64,000 bases of DNA from Acidobacteriota bacterium (GTDB lineage: Bacteria; Acidobacteriota; Vicinamibacteria; Vicinamibacterales; CAVVIG01). Where the stretch lies: NCBI GenBank assembly GCA_020850715.1, contig JADZED010000027.1, forward strand, positions 1-64,000. The letters are read 5' to 3'. Both the position numbers and the translations under genes were made by a program. Positions within the stretch are counted from its first letter, which is position 1, and each line of letters begins with the position of its first letter. Below the pieces are notes generated by a model. The model was not told where the DNA came from and did no database searches. It saw only the letters and a list, made by a program, of their open reading frames with translations. Below, one piece after another: positions 35,919 to 43,878 of the stretch.

Positions 35919-36566
35919 GTGTCGTGTCCTCTCTGCGGCGAGCGCCGCGCGCGCCGACAATGCCCGGCGATCGGCAGGCGGATTTGTCCGGTGTGCTGCG
36001 GGACCAGGCGATTGACGGAGATCCGCTGTCCGCCCGACTGTGCCTACCTCGCGGCGGCGCGCGAGCATCCGGCGGCCGCCGTCGTGCGGCGGCAACAACG
36101 CGACATCGGGCGGCTCGCCGCCTCCATGCGCGATCTCAATCGGCGGCAGTCGGCGCTGTTTGCCGCCATCGCGACGTTTCTCGCGCGGTACGAGGCGCCC
36201 GAACTGCAGGCGCCGATCGACGCCGACGTCGAGGAGGCGGCGACCGCACTGGCGGCGACGTTCGAGACTTCGCTGCGGGGGGTCATCTACGAGCATCAGC
36301 CCGCGTCGCCTGTCGCGCGACGGCTCGCAGCGGCAATGATGCCGGCGATCCGGGGCGCGGCCGGGCCGCACGGCGGCGGCACCGCCTTCGAACGAGACGC
36401 TGGCGTCGTGCTGCGGCGGCTCGCGGAGGCGTCGAGCGCCACGCGCGCTTCGGCGTCCGAGCCGCCCGACGCCTTCATCGGGCTGATCAGGCGCATCGCC
36501 GGCGGCCTTCCCGACGAAACGGAAGATCTGGAAGACTCGCCGGCGCCGCGCTTGATAGTGCCGTGA
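35919..36566 (+). CDS. Zinc-ribbon protein of unknown function
   Basis: A 215-residue protein beginning SCPLCGERRARRQCPAIG. The first 45 residues hold at least seven Cys (CPLCG, QCP, CPVCCGTRR, CPPDC), enough for two zinc sites, followed by a YLAAAREHP motif. The remainder is helical with Arg/Ala-rich stretches. I recall similar CPVCCGT...CP.DC proteins in acidobacteria and deltaproteobacteria without known function. A nucleic-acid role is possible. Its end overlaps the rpmB promoter region. Confidence 0.7.
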   Translation: MSCPLCGERRARRQCPAIGRRICPVCCGTRRLTEIRCPPDCAYLAAAREHPAAAVVRRQQRDIGRLAASMRDLNRRQSALFAAIATFLARYEAPELQAPIDADVEEAATALAATFETSLRGVIYEHQPASPVARRLAAAMMPAIRGAAGPHGGGTAFERDAGVVLRRLAEASSATRASASEPPDAFIGLIRRIAGGLPDETEDLEDSPAPRLIVP

Positions 36567-36580
36567 CAGCCCGGTATACT
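36552..36580 (+). promoter_or_regulatory. Promoter of rpmB, TTGATA-N17-TATACT
   Basis: TTGATA at 36552-36557 and TATACT at 36575-36580 are spaced 17 bp, giving a leader of about 50 nt before rpmB. Confidence 0.65.
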
Positions 36581-36636
36581 CGGGGTTTGGGCGATCTGAA
36601 GCACGACGGGTCTGGCGGTCTGGTCAGGGGCATCTC

Positions 36637-36828
36637 ATGGCGAAGCGTTGCGATATCTGTCACCGTGGGCCGGTCGTGGGCCGGCAGCACAGCCACGCCA
36701 ACAACGTGAGCCCGCGCCGGTTCGAGCCGAACCTGCAGCGGGTGCGCGCGATGATCGACGGCGGCGTGCGCCGCATCCGCGTGTGCACGCGCTGTCTGCG
36801 ATCGGGCAAGGTGTCGAAGGCCGCCTGA
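36637..36828 (+). CDS. rpmB: Ribosomal protein L28
   Basis: A 63-residue L28. It opens AKRCDICHRGPVVGRQHSHANNV, the standard L28 start with a Cys pair, and ends VCTRCLRSGKV, supplying the second pair of a zinc-binding (C+) form. It is alone with its own promoter, followed by ridA. Confidence 0.96.
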   Translation: MAKRCDICHRGPVVGRQHSHANNVSPRRFEPNLQRVRAMIDGGVRRIRVCTRCLRSGKVSKAA

Positions 36829-36850
36829 CGCGCCTGGACGGTTCCGCGCC

Positions 36851-37231
36851 ATGAAGCAGGTCGTCGCCAGCCGCGAGGCGCCCGCCGCCATCGGTCCCTA
36901 TTCACCGGCCCTCCGCGCCGGCGGGCTGCTGTTCGTCTCGGGCCAGATCCCGCTCGATCCCGCCACCGGCCGCCTGGCCGGCGGCGACATCGCAGCGCAG
37001 GCGCACCGGGCGCTCGACAACCTCGGCGCGCTGCTGGCGGCGGCCGGGCTGACGTTCGCCGACGTCGTGCGCACGACGATCTTCCTCGCCGACCTCGCCG
37101 ACTTCTCCGCGGTGAACGCGGTCTACGGCACCTACTTCGCCGAGCCGTTCCCCGCACGCGCCACCGTCGAGGTGAGCGGGCTGCCCATGGACGCCCGCAT
37201 CGAAATCGACGCGATCGCGGCGTTCGGATGA
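36851..37231 (+). CDS. ridA: RidA-family enamine/imine deaminase
   Basis: A 126-residue RidA/YjgF protein. Signature blocks IGPYSPA, FVSGQIPLDP and the C-terminal PFPARATVEVSGLPMDARIEIDAIA with the catalytic Arg are present. It hydrolyses reactive enamines produced by PLP enzymes. Follows rpmB by 22 nt and ends at a long hairpin shared with the convergent rel gene. Confidence 0.94.
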   Translation: MKQVVASREAPAAIGPYSPALRAGGLLFVSGQIPLDPATGRLAGGDIAAQAHRALDNLGALLAAAGLTFADVVRTTIFLADLADFSAVNAVYGTYFAEPFPARATVEVSGLPMDARIEIDAIAAFG

Positions 37232-37269
37232 GCGGGAAGGGCAGGTCCTGTCCGTCCTGCCCTTCCCGC
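37232..37269. terminator. Bidirectional hairpin between ridA and rel
   Basis: GCGGGAAGGGCAGG and CCTGCCCTTCCCGC form a perfect 14-bp stem with a 10-nt loop, filling the gap between two convergent stop codons. It can act in both directions. Confidence 0.7.
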
Positions 37270-39441
37270 CTATGACGTCCGCGCGCGCTCCACGCCCAGC
37301 ACGCCGTCCACGCCGCGCACGGCTTTCAGCACCTTCTCCAGGTGCTTCAAGTCGCTGATCTCCACCGTCACGTCGATCCGCGCGCGTGCGCCGTCGTCGG
37401 TGTGCGCCTCCATGTTCCGGATGTTCGTGTTGATGCCGGCGATCTTGGCGCTGACCGCCGCCAGCAGCCCCTTCCGATCCTCGACCTCCATCGTGAGCTT
37501 CACCGTGTAGCGCGCGGCGCCGTCGGCCGCAGGCGCCTTGTCCCACTCGACGTCGATCCGGCGTTCGGGATCGTACAGGAGATTGACGACGTTCGGGCAG
37601 GTCGCGGAGTGAACCGACACGCCTTTCCCGCGCGTGATGTAGCCGACGATCTTCTCGCCGCGAATCGGGCTGCAGCAGCGCGCGCGGAAGACCATCAGGT
37701 CGTCGAATCCCTTGACCTTGATCTTGTCCTCGCTGCCGCTGCCGAACACGCGCCGCATCGCGGCGGTCACGATGCCGTCCGGCGCCTTCTCCTGGAGGCG
37801 CTCGGGGGGCACCAGCCGGGCCAGCAGCGTCTTGGCGGCGACCTTGCCGTAGCCGATGGCGGCAAACAGGTCTTCGGCGCGCTGCGCGCCGAAGTCGACG
37901 AGCAGCCTCGCGAACGCGTCGCCTTCGAGCAGCGTCTTCACATTGAGATCGTACCGGCGCGCATCCTTCTCGAACAGCTTGCGCCCCAGCTCGATCGACC
38001 GGCTCTTTTCCTCCGTGTGAATGAGGTGCTTGATCTTGCTGCGCGCGCGCGAGGTCGCGACGTGGTTCAGCCAGTCGCGGCTCGGCTTGTGGCCGGCGGT
38101 CGTCACGATCTCCACGATGTCGCCGTTCTTCAGCCGGTAACGCAGCGGCACCATCTTGCCGTTGACCCGCGCGCCGACGCACTGGTGGCCGACATCGGTG
38201 TGGATCGCGTAGGCGAAATCGATCGGCGTCGCGCCGCGGGGCAGCGCCTTCACCAGCCCCTTCGGCGTGAACGTGTAGACCTCCTCGGGGTACAGCTCCA
38301 CCTTGAGGCTCTGGATGAATTCCCGCGGATCGCGCACCTCCTGCTGCGCCTCGAGAAGCTGCCGCATCCACTGGAAGTAGCGATCGTCGCGCTGATCGCC
38401 GGTGCGCCCTTCCTTGTATTTCCAGTGCGCCGCGATGCCCTCTTCGGCCATCCGGTGCATCTCGATCGTGCGGATCTGCACCTCGAACGGCATCCCGTGC
38501 GCGCTGATCACCGAGGTGTGCAGCGACTGGTAGCCGTTGGGGCGCGGCATCGCGATGAAGTCCTTGATGCGGCCGGGCACCGGCGACCAGGTCTGGTGGA
38601 TGATGCCGAGCGCCGCGTAGCAGTCCTTCACGCTCTGGGTGATGATGCGCAGCGCGAGGAAGTCGTAGACCTGATCGAGATCGATGTGCTGCGTGCGCAG
38701 CTTCTGGGCGATGCTCCACAACCGCTTGATGCGGCCGTCGACCTCGATCACCGGCACCTGCGCTTCGGCCAGCTTGGCGGCGATCGTCTGCTTCAGTTCC
38801 TCGATCAGTCCCTCGGTCTTCCGGCGCTTCGCGTCGACGCGGATCCGCAGCTCCTCGTACGCCTGCGGTTCGAGATACTTGAAGCAGAGCTCCTCGAGCT
38901 CGTTCTTCACCTTGCTCATGCCGAGCCGGTTGGCGATCGGCGCGTAGATGTCGCGGGTCTCCTGCGCGATCTTCACGCGGCGCTCGTCGGGCAGGTGGCT
39001 CAGCGTGCGCATGTTGTGCAGCCGGTCGGCGAGCTTGACGAGGATGACGCGGATGTCGTCGACCATCGCCAGCAGCATCTTGCGGAAGTTCTCCGCCTGG
39101 CGCTCCTCGCTCGACGCAAACGGGATGGCGCTGATCTTGGTGACCCCCTCGACGACGTGGGCGACCTCCGGGCCAAACAGCGCCTGGATGCGCTCGATCG
39201 TGGTCAGGGTGTCTTCGACGACGTCGTGCAGGAGCCCGGCGGCAATCGCCACGGCGTCCAGCTTCATGTCGGCCAGGAAGTCGGCGACCGCCAGCGGATG
39301 GATGAGGTACGGCTCGCCCGAATGGCGGACCTGCCCCCGGTGCTCGAAGGCCGAGAACACATAGGCCCGCCGGAGCAGCTCGACATCGGCGTCGGGGCTG
39401 TAAGCCCTCACTTTTTCAAGCAGATCCTCGAAGCGAATCAT
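37270..39441 (-). CDS. Bifunctional (p)ppGpp synthetase/hydrolase
   Basis: A 723-residue Rel/SpoT. The HD hydrolase domain (about 25-180) has HRGQVRHSGEPYLIHP and LLHDVVEDT, so hydrolysis is likely intact. The synthetase domain, about 230-350, has KDFIAMPRPNGYQSLHT. TGS (VYTFTPKGLVKALPRG) and a C-terminal ACT domain (IDVTVEISDLKHL) follow. Probably the main stringent-response enzyme; DksA-like protein at 34.4 kb would be its partner. ATG 39441 gives MIRFEDLLEK. Confidence 0.95.
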   Translation of the reverse strand: MIRFEDLLEKVRAYSPDADVELLRRAYVFSAFEHRGQVRHSGEPYLIHPLAVADFLADMKLDAVAIAAGLLHDVVEDTLTTIERIQALFGPEVAHVVEGVTKISAIPFASSEERQAENFRKMLLAMVDDIRVILVKLADRLHNMRTLSHLPDERRVKIAQETRDIYAPIANRLGMSKVKNELEELCFKYLEPQAYEELRIRVDAKRRKTEGLIEELKQTIAAKLAEAQVPVIEVDGRIKRLWSIAQKLRTQHIDLDQVYDFLALRIITQSVKDCYAALGIIHQTWSPVPGRIKDFIAMPRPNGYQSLHTSVISAHGMPFEVQIRTIEMHRMAEEGIAAHWKYKEGRTGDQRDDRYFQWMRQLLEAQQEVRDPREFIQSLKVELYPEEVYTFTPKGLVKALPRGATPIDFAYAIHTDVGHQCVGARVNGKMVPLRYRLKNGDIVEIVTTAGHKPSRDWLNHVATSRARSKIKHLIHTEEKSRSIELGRKLFEKDARRYDLNVKTLLEGDAFARLLVDFGAQRAEDLFAAIGYGKVAAKTLLARLVPPERLQEKAPDGIVTAAMRRVFGSGSEDKIKVKGFDDLMVFRARCCSPIRGEKIVGYITRGKGVSVHSATCPNVVNLLYDPERRIDVEWDKAPAADGAARYTVKLTMEVEDRKGLLAAVSAKIAGINTNIRNMEAHTDDGARARIDVTVEISDLKHLEKVLKAVRGVDGVLGVERARTS

Positions 39442-39477
39442 GGAAACCGGTGTCTAAAGGAATACCGGGCGATTGCC

Positions 39478-39507
39478 TTGACTTGTGTTTTCTGGCTTCA
39501 CTATACT
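39478..39507 (+). promoter_or_regulatory. Promoter of TPR lipoprotein, TTGACT-N18-TATACT
   Basis: TTGACT at 39478-39483 and TATACT at 39502-39507, spacing 18 bp. A leader of 50-80 nt precedes the start codon. Confidence 0.75.
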
Positions 39508-39590
39508 GGCCCGGTTTCGGCCACGGCAATTTTCCTCGCCCTGTAGAAGGATATCGAGTCATGCGGAATCACGGCCATAAAGGGGGCTCC

Positions 39591-40562
39591 ATGCGTGCTT
39601 TGTCGGGGGCGTCGCGCACTCTCGCGATGCTGGCCCTGGTCAGCGTCGCGGCGGCAGGCTGCGGCCAGTGGGGTCAATTGAAGGCGCAGAAAGTCTTCAA
39701 GGATGCCAACAGCGCCTACCAGAAGCAGGACTACAAGAAGGCGGCTGGGCTGTACGAGGAGGTCGTGGCCAACGACCCCGAAAAAGGCCTCGCCTACTTC
39801 TTCCTGGGCAACAGCTACGACAACCAGTACAAGATTACCAGCGAGCGCATCCCGGAGAACGATGCCCTGCTCGAGAAGGCCGTCGTGGCGTACCAGACCT
39901 GCGCCGACAAGACCCTCAATTCGGCCGATCCCAACGACCAGATCTACGGCCGTCGCGCCCTCGAGTACCTGGCGCTCGCCTATGGCACCGACAAGCTGAA
40001 CGATCCGGCGAAGGCCGAACCGGTCATGATCCAGCTCATCCAGCTCGATCCCGCCGAGCCGGCCAACTACATCGCCCTCGCGCGGCTCTACGAAGAGGCG
40101 GGCGTGTACGACGAGGCGGAGAAGGTGCTGCTCATGGCCAAGGCCGCGAAACCCGACGATCCGGCGATCTACTCGGTGCTGGCCAACTACTACAACCGCC
40201 AGGGCGATTTCGAGCACACCATCCAGGCGCTCGAAGAGGGTGCGGCCAAGGAGCCGAGCAACCCGGTCGGGCCGTTCACCATCGCGACTTACTACTGGGA
40301 TAACGCGCAGAGCAACTTCCGCCTGTCGTCCGAGCAGAAGATGGAGAACGTGCAGAAGGGGCTCTCGTCCATCGACAAGGCGATCTCGCTGCGTCCCGAG
40401 TACATGGAAGCCCTCGTCTACAAGGGCCTCCTGCTGCGGACGCAGGCCAACCTCGAGAAGGATCCGGACAAGCAGCAGGCTCTTCTCAAGGAAGCCGAGA
40501 CCCTCCACGACCAGGCCGAAGAAATCCGCCGCCGCAAGGCGACCGGCGCCGGGACCGAATAG
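39591..40562 (+). CDS. TPR-repeat lipoprotein
   Basis: A 323-residue lipoprotein. The signal peptide RALSGASRTLAMLALVSVAAAGCG has a lipobox at AAGC. Four or more tetratricopeptide-like repeats follow (KDANSAYQKQDYKKAAGLYEE and AEKVLLMAKAAKPDD units), then a charged C-terminus. ATG 39591 has AAAGGGGG just upstream; the in-frame ATG at 39561 has AAGGA and cannot be excluded. Strong promoter and strong terminator suggest high expression, probably a structural outer-membrane or assembly protein. Confidence 0.85.
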   Translation: MRALSGASRTLAMLALVSVAAAGCGQWGQLKAQKVFKDANSAYQKQDYKKAAGLYEEVVANDPEKGLAYFFLGNSYDNQYKITSERIPENDALLEKAVVAYQTCADKTLNSADPNDQIYGRRALEYLALAYGTDKLNDPAKAEPVMIQLIQLDPAEPANYIALARLYEEAGVYDEAEKVLLMAKAAKPDDPAIYSVLANYYNRQGDFEHTIQALEEGAAKEPSNPVGPFTIATYYWDNAQSNFRLSSEQKMENVQKGLSSIDKAISLRPEYMEALVYKGLLLRTQANLEKDPDKQQALLKEAETLHDQAEEIRRRKATGAGTE

Positions 40563-40589
40563 CCGGACGCGCGAAGCTCAACAGGGCCG

Positions 40590-40628
40590 AAAGAGCCGCC
40601 GGGTGCAAGCCCGGCGGCTCTTTCTTTT
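40590..40628 (+). terminator. Rho-independent terminator of the TPR gene
   Basis: AAAGAGCCGCCGGG-TGCAAG-CCCGGCGGCTCTTT is a perfect 14-bp stem followed by CTTTTTC. The best canonical terminator in the window together with that at 53.66 kb. Confidence 0.9.
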
Positions 40629-41271
40629 TCCGCGGGAAACGGGACGGTCTGCACGGCCTCATCAGCCAGCCGTCAGTCGTCAGCCGTCGTCGCCAGGCAT
40701 CCAGCCCCACGCGTTACCGCAGGCGGCGGTTCTTGACGCGTTCGGCGCCACGAGGGGCGCCGAGGGGAGGCGCGTTGCCCACCGCCCGGGTATCCCGAGC
40801 GCTCGATGGCTGCGTGAGGGGGGACACCCACGCGTCGGAGGAGTCTGGGCACGCCGGCGATCCCTGCCGGCGGACAGGGCCATGCGGCGCGGCGGCACGG
40901 GCCTGTGGTCGTACGTGCAAGCCTGGCGGGCTGCGCCGCGTCCTTCACACTGGGAAGCGTCTGACCGGAACGGCCAGGGCCGAAGGCGCGACTCCACGCC
41001 GGCGCCGTCCATCAGGGCGTCTGTCAGCGGCAACATTTCGCCGACTCGTTGCGAGGAGGCACGACCGATCGAGGCAACGCCGGCGGCGCGCCTGCCATCG
41101 AGGCCAATCGCGGGCTCGCGGACGCCGGGACGGCCTGCCGCAGGGAGAGTGCGCCGCGGGCAGGACAACCCGCTCGAATGGGCGTGTACGGCTGTTCGGG
41201 AACCAGCTGGCCTCGGCGGCGTCTTCACCGGGGCAGCCGACGGGGGAGATCGGCGACCAAAGACGAGAACG

Positions 41272-41305
41272 GGCCGTCCCGCGGCGGTGCGGAACGGCCC
41301 TTCGA
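41272..41305 (-). terminator. Hairpin after the last exbD gene
   Basis: Arms ACGGGCCGT and ACGGCCC(TT) pair around a GC-rich loop about 25 nt after the exbD stop on the minus strand. The stem is 8-9 bp and the T-run is weak. Confidence 0.5.
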
Positions 41306-41330
41306 TCTGTCGCGTCGTGCCGGCGCGGAT

Positions 41331-41789
41331 CTAGCTGGCACCCGCGGCGCGGCGCATCCCTTCGGTCACGATGCCGACCTTTTCGACGCCGGCGCCCTTC
41401 GCCGCGTCGATGACGGCGATGATGTCCGAGTACTTCAGCGAGCCGTCGCCGACGATGAACATCGTCTTGTCCTTGCGCTCTTCGAAGATGCGGCGGAGGC
41501 GCGACTCGAGGTCGTTGAGCAGGATGTCCTGCTTGTTGACGGCGATCCGCTTGTCGGCGGTGTATTCCAGCACGATCTGGTTGACGTCGGTGGCCGTGTC
41601 GGCGCCCGACTTGGTCTCCGCCGGGATGTTGATGTCGACGCCCTTCTGCGTGAGCGGCAGGGCCGACATGAAGATGACGAGCAGCACGAGCAGCACGTCG
41701 ATCATCGGCGTGACGTTCATGTCCGCCGTGGCGTGCGGAATCTCCGCCTTGTAGACGGCGTCCGCGCCGAGGTGTTTGTGCGCTGACAT
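41331..41789 (-). CDS. exbD: ExbD/TolR biopolymer transport protein (second copy)
   Basis: A 152-residue ExbD-family protein with one N-terminal membrane helix (MIDVLLVLLVIFMSALPL), preceded by MNVTPMIDV which carries the proton-translocating Asp, and a periplasmic domain. Starts at the base where the previous exbD ends (ATG/TAA-type overlap of one base). Two different exbD genes in a row suggest a hetero-oligomeric motor. Confidence 0.92.
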   Translation of the reverse strand: MSAHKHLGADAVYKAEIPHATADMNVTPMIDVLLVLLVIFMSALPLTQKGVDINIPAETKSGADTATDVNQIVLEYTADKRIAVNKQDILLNDLESRLRRIFEERKDKTMFIVGDGSLKYSDIIAVIDAAKGAGVEKVGIVTEGMRRAAGAS

Positions 41790-42229
41790 TACTGGCCTCC
41801 CGCCGGCGCGTTCGGAGCCTTCTTCGGGTCCGTGATCAGGCCGATGTCCTCGACCCCGGCCTTGCGCAGCTGATCCATCGCGGCCATCACCGCGCTGTAG
41901 TCGACCTCTTCGTCGGCCTTGATCAGCACGATCTTCTCGGTGCGCTGCTCGAGGATCTCCTTCACGCGGTCGGCCATGTCCTCTTCGAGCACCGACTTCG
42001 CGTTGACGTACAGCGTCTTGTCCTTCGCGACGGCGATGACCGTCTGCTCGGAGGTCTCCGGCTTGTCGAGGGTGTTGGCGGCAACCGGCAGTGTGAGCGC
42101 GACGCCCTGCTGCAGCATGGGAGCGATGAGCATCATGATGATGAGCAGCACCAGCATCACGTCGACGAGGGGCGTCACGTTGATGTCGGATTTGACCCCG
42201 CCTTTGGCGCCGCCAAGGTCCATACCCAT
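41789..42229 (-). CDS. exbD: ExbD/TolR biopolymer transport protein (first copy)
   Basis: A 146-residue ExbD-family protein with NVTPLVDVMLVLLIIMMLIAP as the membrane segment, including the conserved Asp. It differs clearly from the next copy and so is not a recent duplication. A large hairpin separates it from exbB upstream. Confidence 0.92.
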   Translation of the reverse strand: MGMDLGGAKGGVKSDINVTPLVDVMLVLLIIMMLIAPMLQQGVALTLPVAANTLDKPETSEQTVIAVAKDKTLYVNAKSVLEEDMADRVKEILEQRTEKIVLIKADEEVDYSAVMAAMDQLRKAGVEDIGLITDPKKAPNAPAGGQ

Positions 42230-42256
42230 AACGAAATACTCCTAGTAAAGCGTTCG

Positions 42257-42330
42257 GGGTTCAGCGTGCAGGGCTCAGGGTGCGGTGCAGCGAACCAGCG
42301 CCGCACACGGCACTCTGAGCCCTGGAACCC
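42257..42330 (-). repeat. Large intercistronic inverted repeat between exbB and exbD
   Basis: Three nested paired blocks: GGGTTC/GAACCC, AGGGCTCAG/CTGAGCCCT and GTGCGG/CCGCAC, about 21 bp in total. The bases GTTCAGGGCTCAGGG resemble simple-repeat palindromes seen in other genomes. It occupies nearly the whole exbB-exbD gap and could be an mRNA processing element or a mobile palindromic repeat. Confidence 0.6.
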
Positions 42331-42337
42331 GATTCTC

Positions 42338-43009
42338 TTAGGCCGTCTTCTTGATGAAGAAGTCGACCAGCTCCGACGACGAGTTGTCCATCTCGACGTT
42401 GAAGTACTCGACGCGGCCGGTGAGGAAGTTGTAGAACCACACCGCCGGAATGGCGACGACGAGGCCGAGCGCGGTCTCGACGAGTGCTTCCGAGATGCCG
42501 ACCGAGACGGCGCCGATGCCGGCCGAACCGCTCGCGCCGATGCCCTGGAACGCGTTGATGACGCCGACGACGGTGCCGAGCAGTCCGACAAACGGCGCCG
42601 TGGAGCCGATGGTGGCCAGCGCGGGCACGCCCTTCTTCAGGTCGTTGGCGGTGAGCGCCGACGCGCGCTGAATCGAGCGGCGCACCGTGTCCATCAGGTC
42701 CTCGCGCGACAGCCCGCCGCCGCTCTCCATCTGGAACTGGTATTCCTGGAGGCCGGCGCCGACCACCTTGGCCAGGTGGCTGTAGCGGTAGTTCTTCGAC
42801 GAGGCGAGGGCGATCGCTTCCTTCAGGCGGCCTTCCTTGAGGTGCTTGGCCACCTGGGGTGCAAACAGCTTCGACTGGCTACGCGCCTGAACGAAGGTGA
42901 AGATGCGCTCGACCGCGACGCCGAACGACCACATTGACATGATGAAGAGAACCACGGCCACGCCCTTGGCCACCGCTCCCATCGTTCCCCACATTTCGAT
43001 TAGATCCAC
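42338..43009 (-). CDS. exbB: ExbB/TolQ proton channel protein
   Basis: A 223-residue MotA/TolQ/ExbB channel protein with three membrane helices; the family block GVPALATIGSTAPFVGLLGTVVGVINAF is clear. It forms the proton channel with ExbD and powers TonB. Follows tonB by 64 nt. Confidence 0.94.
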   Translation of the reverse strand: MDLIEMWGTMGAVAKGVAVVLFIMSMWSFGVAVERIFTFVQARSQSKLFAPQVAKHLKEGRLKEAIALASSKNYRYSHLAKVVGAGLQEYQFQMESGGGLSREDLMDTVRRSIQRASALTANDLKKGVPALATIGSTAPFVGLLGTVVGVINAFQGIGASGSAGIGAVSVGISEALVETALGLVVAIPAVWFYNFLTGRVEYFNVEMDNSSSELVDFFIKKTA

Positions 43010-43073
43010 GGTCCATCCTCCATCTCAGACAAGAGTTGCGAAAATTCGACGTCAGCGTTGAGCGAAAGGCGAT

Positions 43074-43775
43074 CTACCGGAGCGTGAAGTTCACCGTCAC
43101 CGTCATGATGACCGGCACCGGCACGCCGTTGAGCAGCGTCGGCGTGTACTGCCATTGCCGCACGGCATCGAGCGCCGCCTGGTCGAGCAGCGGGATCGAG
43201 CGGAGGACCTTGGCGTTCTGCACCCGCCCGTCGGGGCCGATCGTCGCCTCGATGATCACCACGCCCTGCACGCGGGCCGACTGGGCGATCTGCGGGTAGA
43301 CCGGGTCGACGTTGCGGACGCGCTGCGGCGCCTTGATCTGTCCGCCCACGCGTACCGGCGCCGCCGGCGGCGGCGGTGGCGGCGGCGGCGGCGCCTCGAG
43401 CAGGCCGCCGACGACGCCGGCCTGCACGCCGCCGATGATGCCGCCCTCGATCCCCTCGTTCCGGACGATCTGCGCCTCGGGCTTGATCTCGGCGGGCGCT
43501 TCGATCGGCGCGGCCGACGGGTTCGACGTCGGCTGCGGCGGCGGCGGCGTGTTCGCCGGCGGCGGCGGCGGTGGTGGCGGAGGCGGCGGCGGCGGCGGCG
43601 CCGCCACGAAGGCCATCATGCCCGGCGGCGTTGGCAGAACATCCGTCGCCATCAGGGGGATGATGACCACTGCCCCGATGATCACCACGTGAATGAGGAT
43701 CGAGAGTGGCAGCGTGTACCACTTCTTGGCGCCTAACTTGAGCGACGGATCTTCAGCGAATAGGTCACGCGGCAC
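43074..43775 (-). CDS. tonB: TonB energy-transducing protein
   Basis: A 233-residue TonB-family protein. One membrane helix (residues about 20-42), then Pro runs (14 Pro near residue 60, 9 Pro near 132) spanning the periplasm, then a C-terminal TonB domain ending VDPVYPQIAQSARVQG...QWQYTPTLLNGVPV. It relays the proton-motive force of ExbB/ExbD to outer-membrane receptors. The Pro runs are encoded by GCC/GGC trinucleotide repeats. First gene of tonB-exbB-exbD-exbD. Confidence 0.93.
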   Translation of the reverse strand: MPRDLFAEDPSLKLGAKKWYTLPLSILIHVVIIGAVVIIPLMATDVLPTPPGMMAFVAAPPPPPPPPPPPPPPANTPPPPQPTSNPSAAPIEAPAEIKPEAQIVRNEGIEGGIIGGVQAGVVGGLLEAPPPPPPPPPAAPVRVGGQIKAPQRVRNVDPVYPQIAQSARVQGVVIIEATIGPDGRVQNAKVLRSIPLLDQAALDAVRQWQYTPTLLNGVPVPVIMTVTVNFTLR

Positions 43776-43848
43776 GGAACGCCCCTCCTCGGATCTGTCT
43801 GGGAATCTCAGCCGGCTCGACGATAACTACAGCCCGGCAAAGACGGCG

Positions 43849-43878
43849 ATTATAGTCAGGTCAAATTCTGAGAGTCAA
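43849..43878 (-). promoter_or_regulatory. Promoter of tonB operon, TTGACT-N18-TATAAT
   Basis: On the minus strand TTGACT (43878-43873) and TATAAT (43854-43849) with 18 bp between; the -35 overlaps the end of hppA. The strongest promoter match in the window. Confidence 0.75.

Larger units (their letters stand above)
40563..41330. other. 768-nt region without a convincing gene
   Basis: After the TPR terminator no ORF has credible protein features; translations in all frames are Arg/Pro/Gly-rich low-complexity. Near 40665-40690 lie short tandem repeats (variants of GCCGTCAGTCGTCA). The terminal part (41270-41305) holds a hairpin for the exbD gene. The rest could be a decayed gene, a structured RNA, or recombination debris; I see no promoter. 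Confidence 0.5.

Noticed and set aside
40845-40875. GAGGAGTCTGGGC, loosely like the RNase P RNA core GAGGAAAGTCCGGGC
   Set aside because: The other universally conserved RNase P blocks (for example GACAGAA) are missing from the region.
40680-41228. 182-residue minus-strand ORF in the 40.6-41.3 kb gap
   Set aside because: Pro/Arg/Gly-rich, no Shine-Dalgarno or leaderless box, no domain; composition equals random GC-rich translation.
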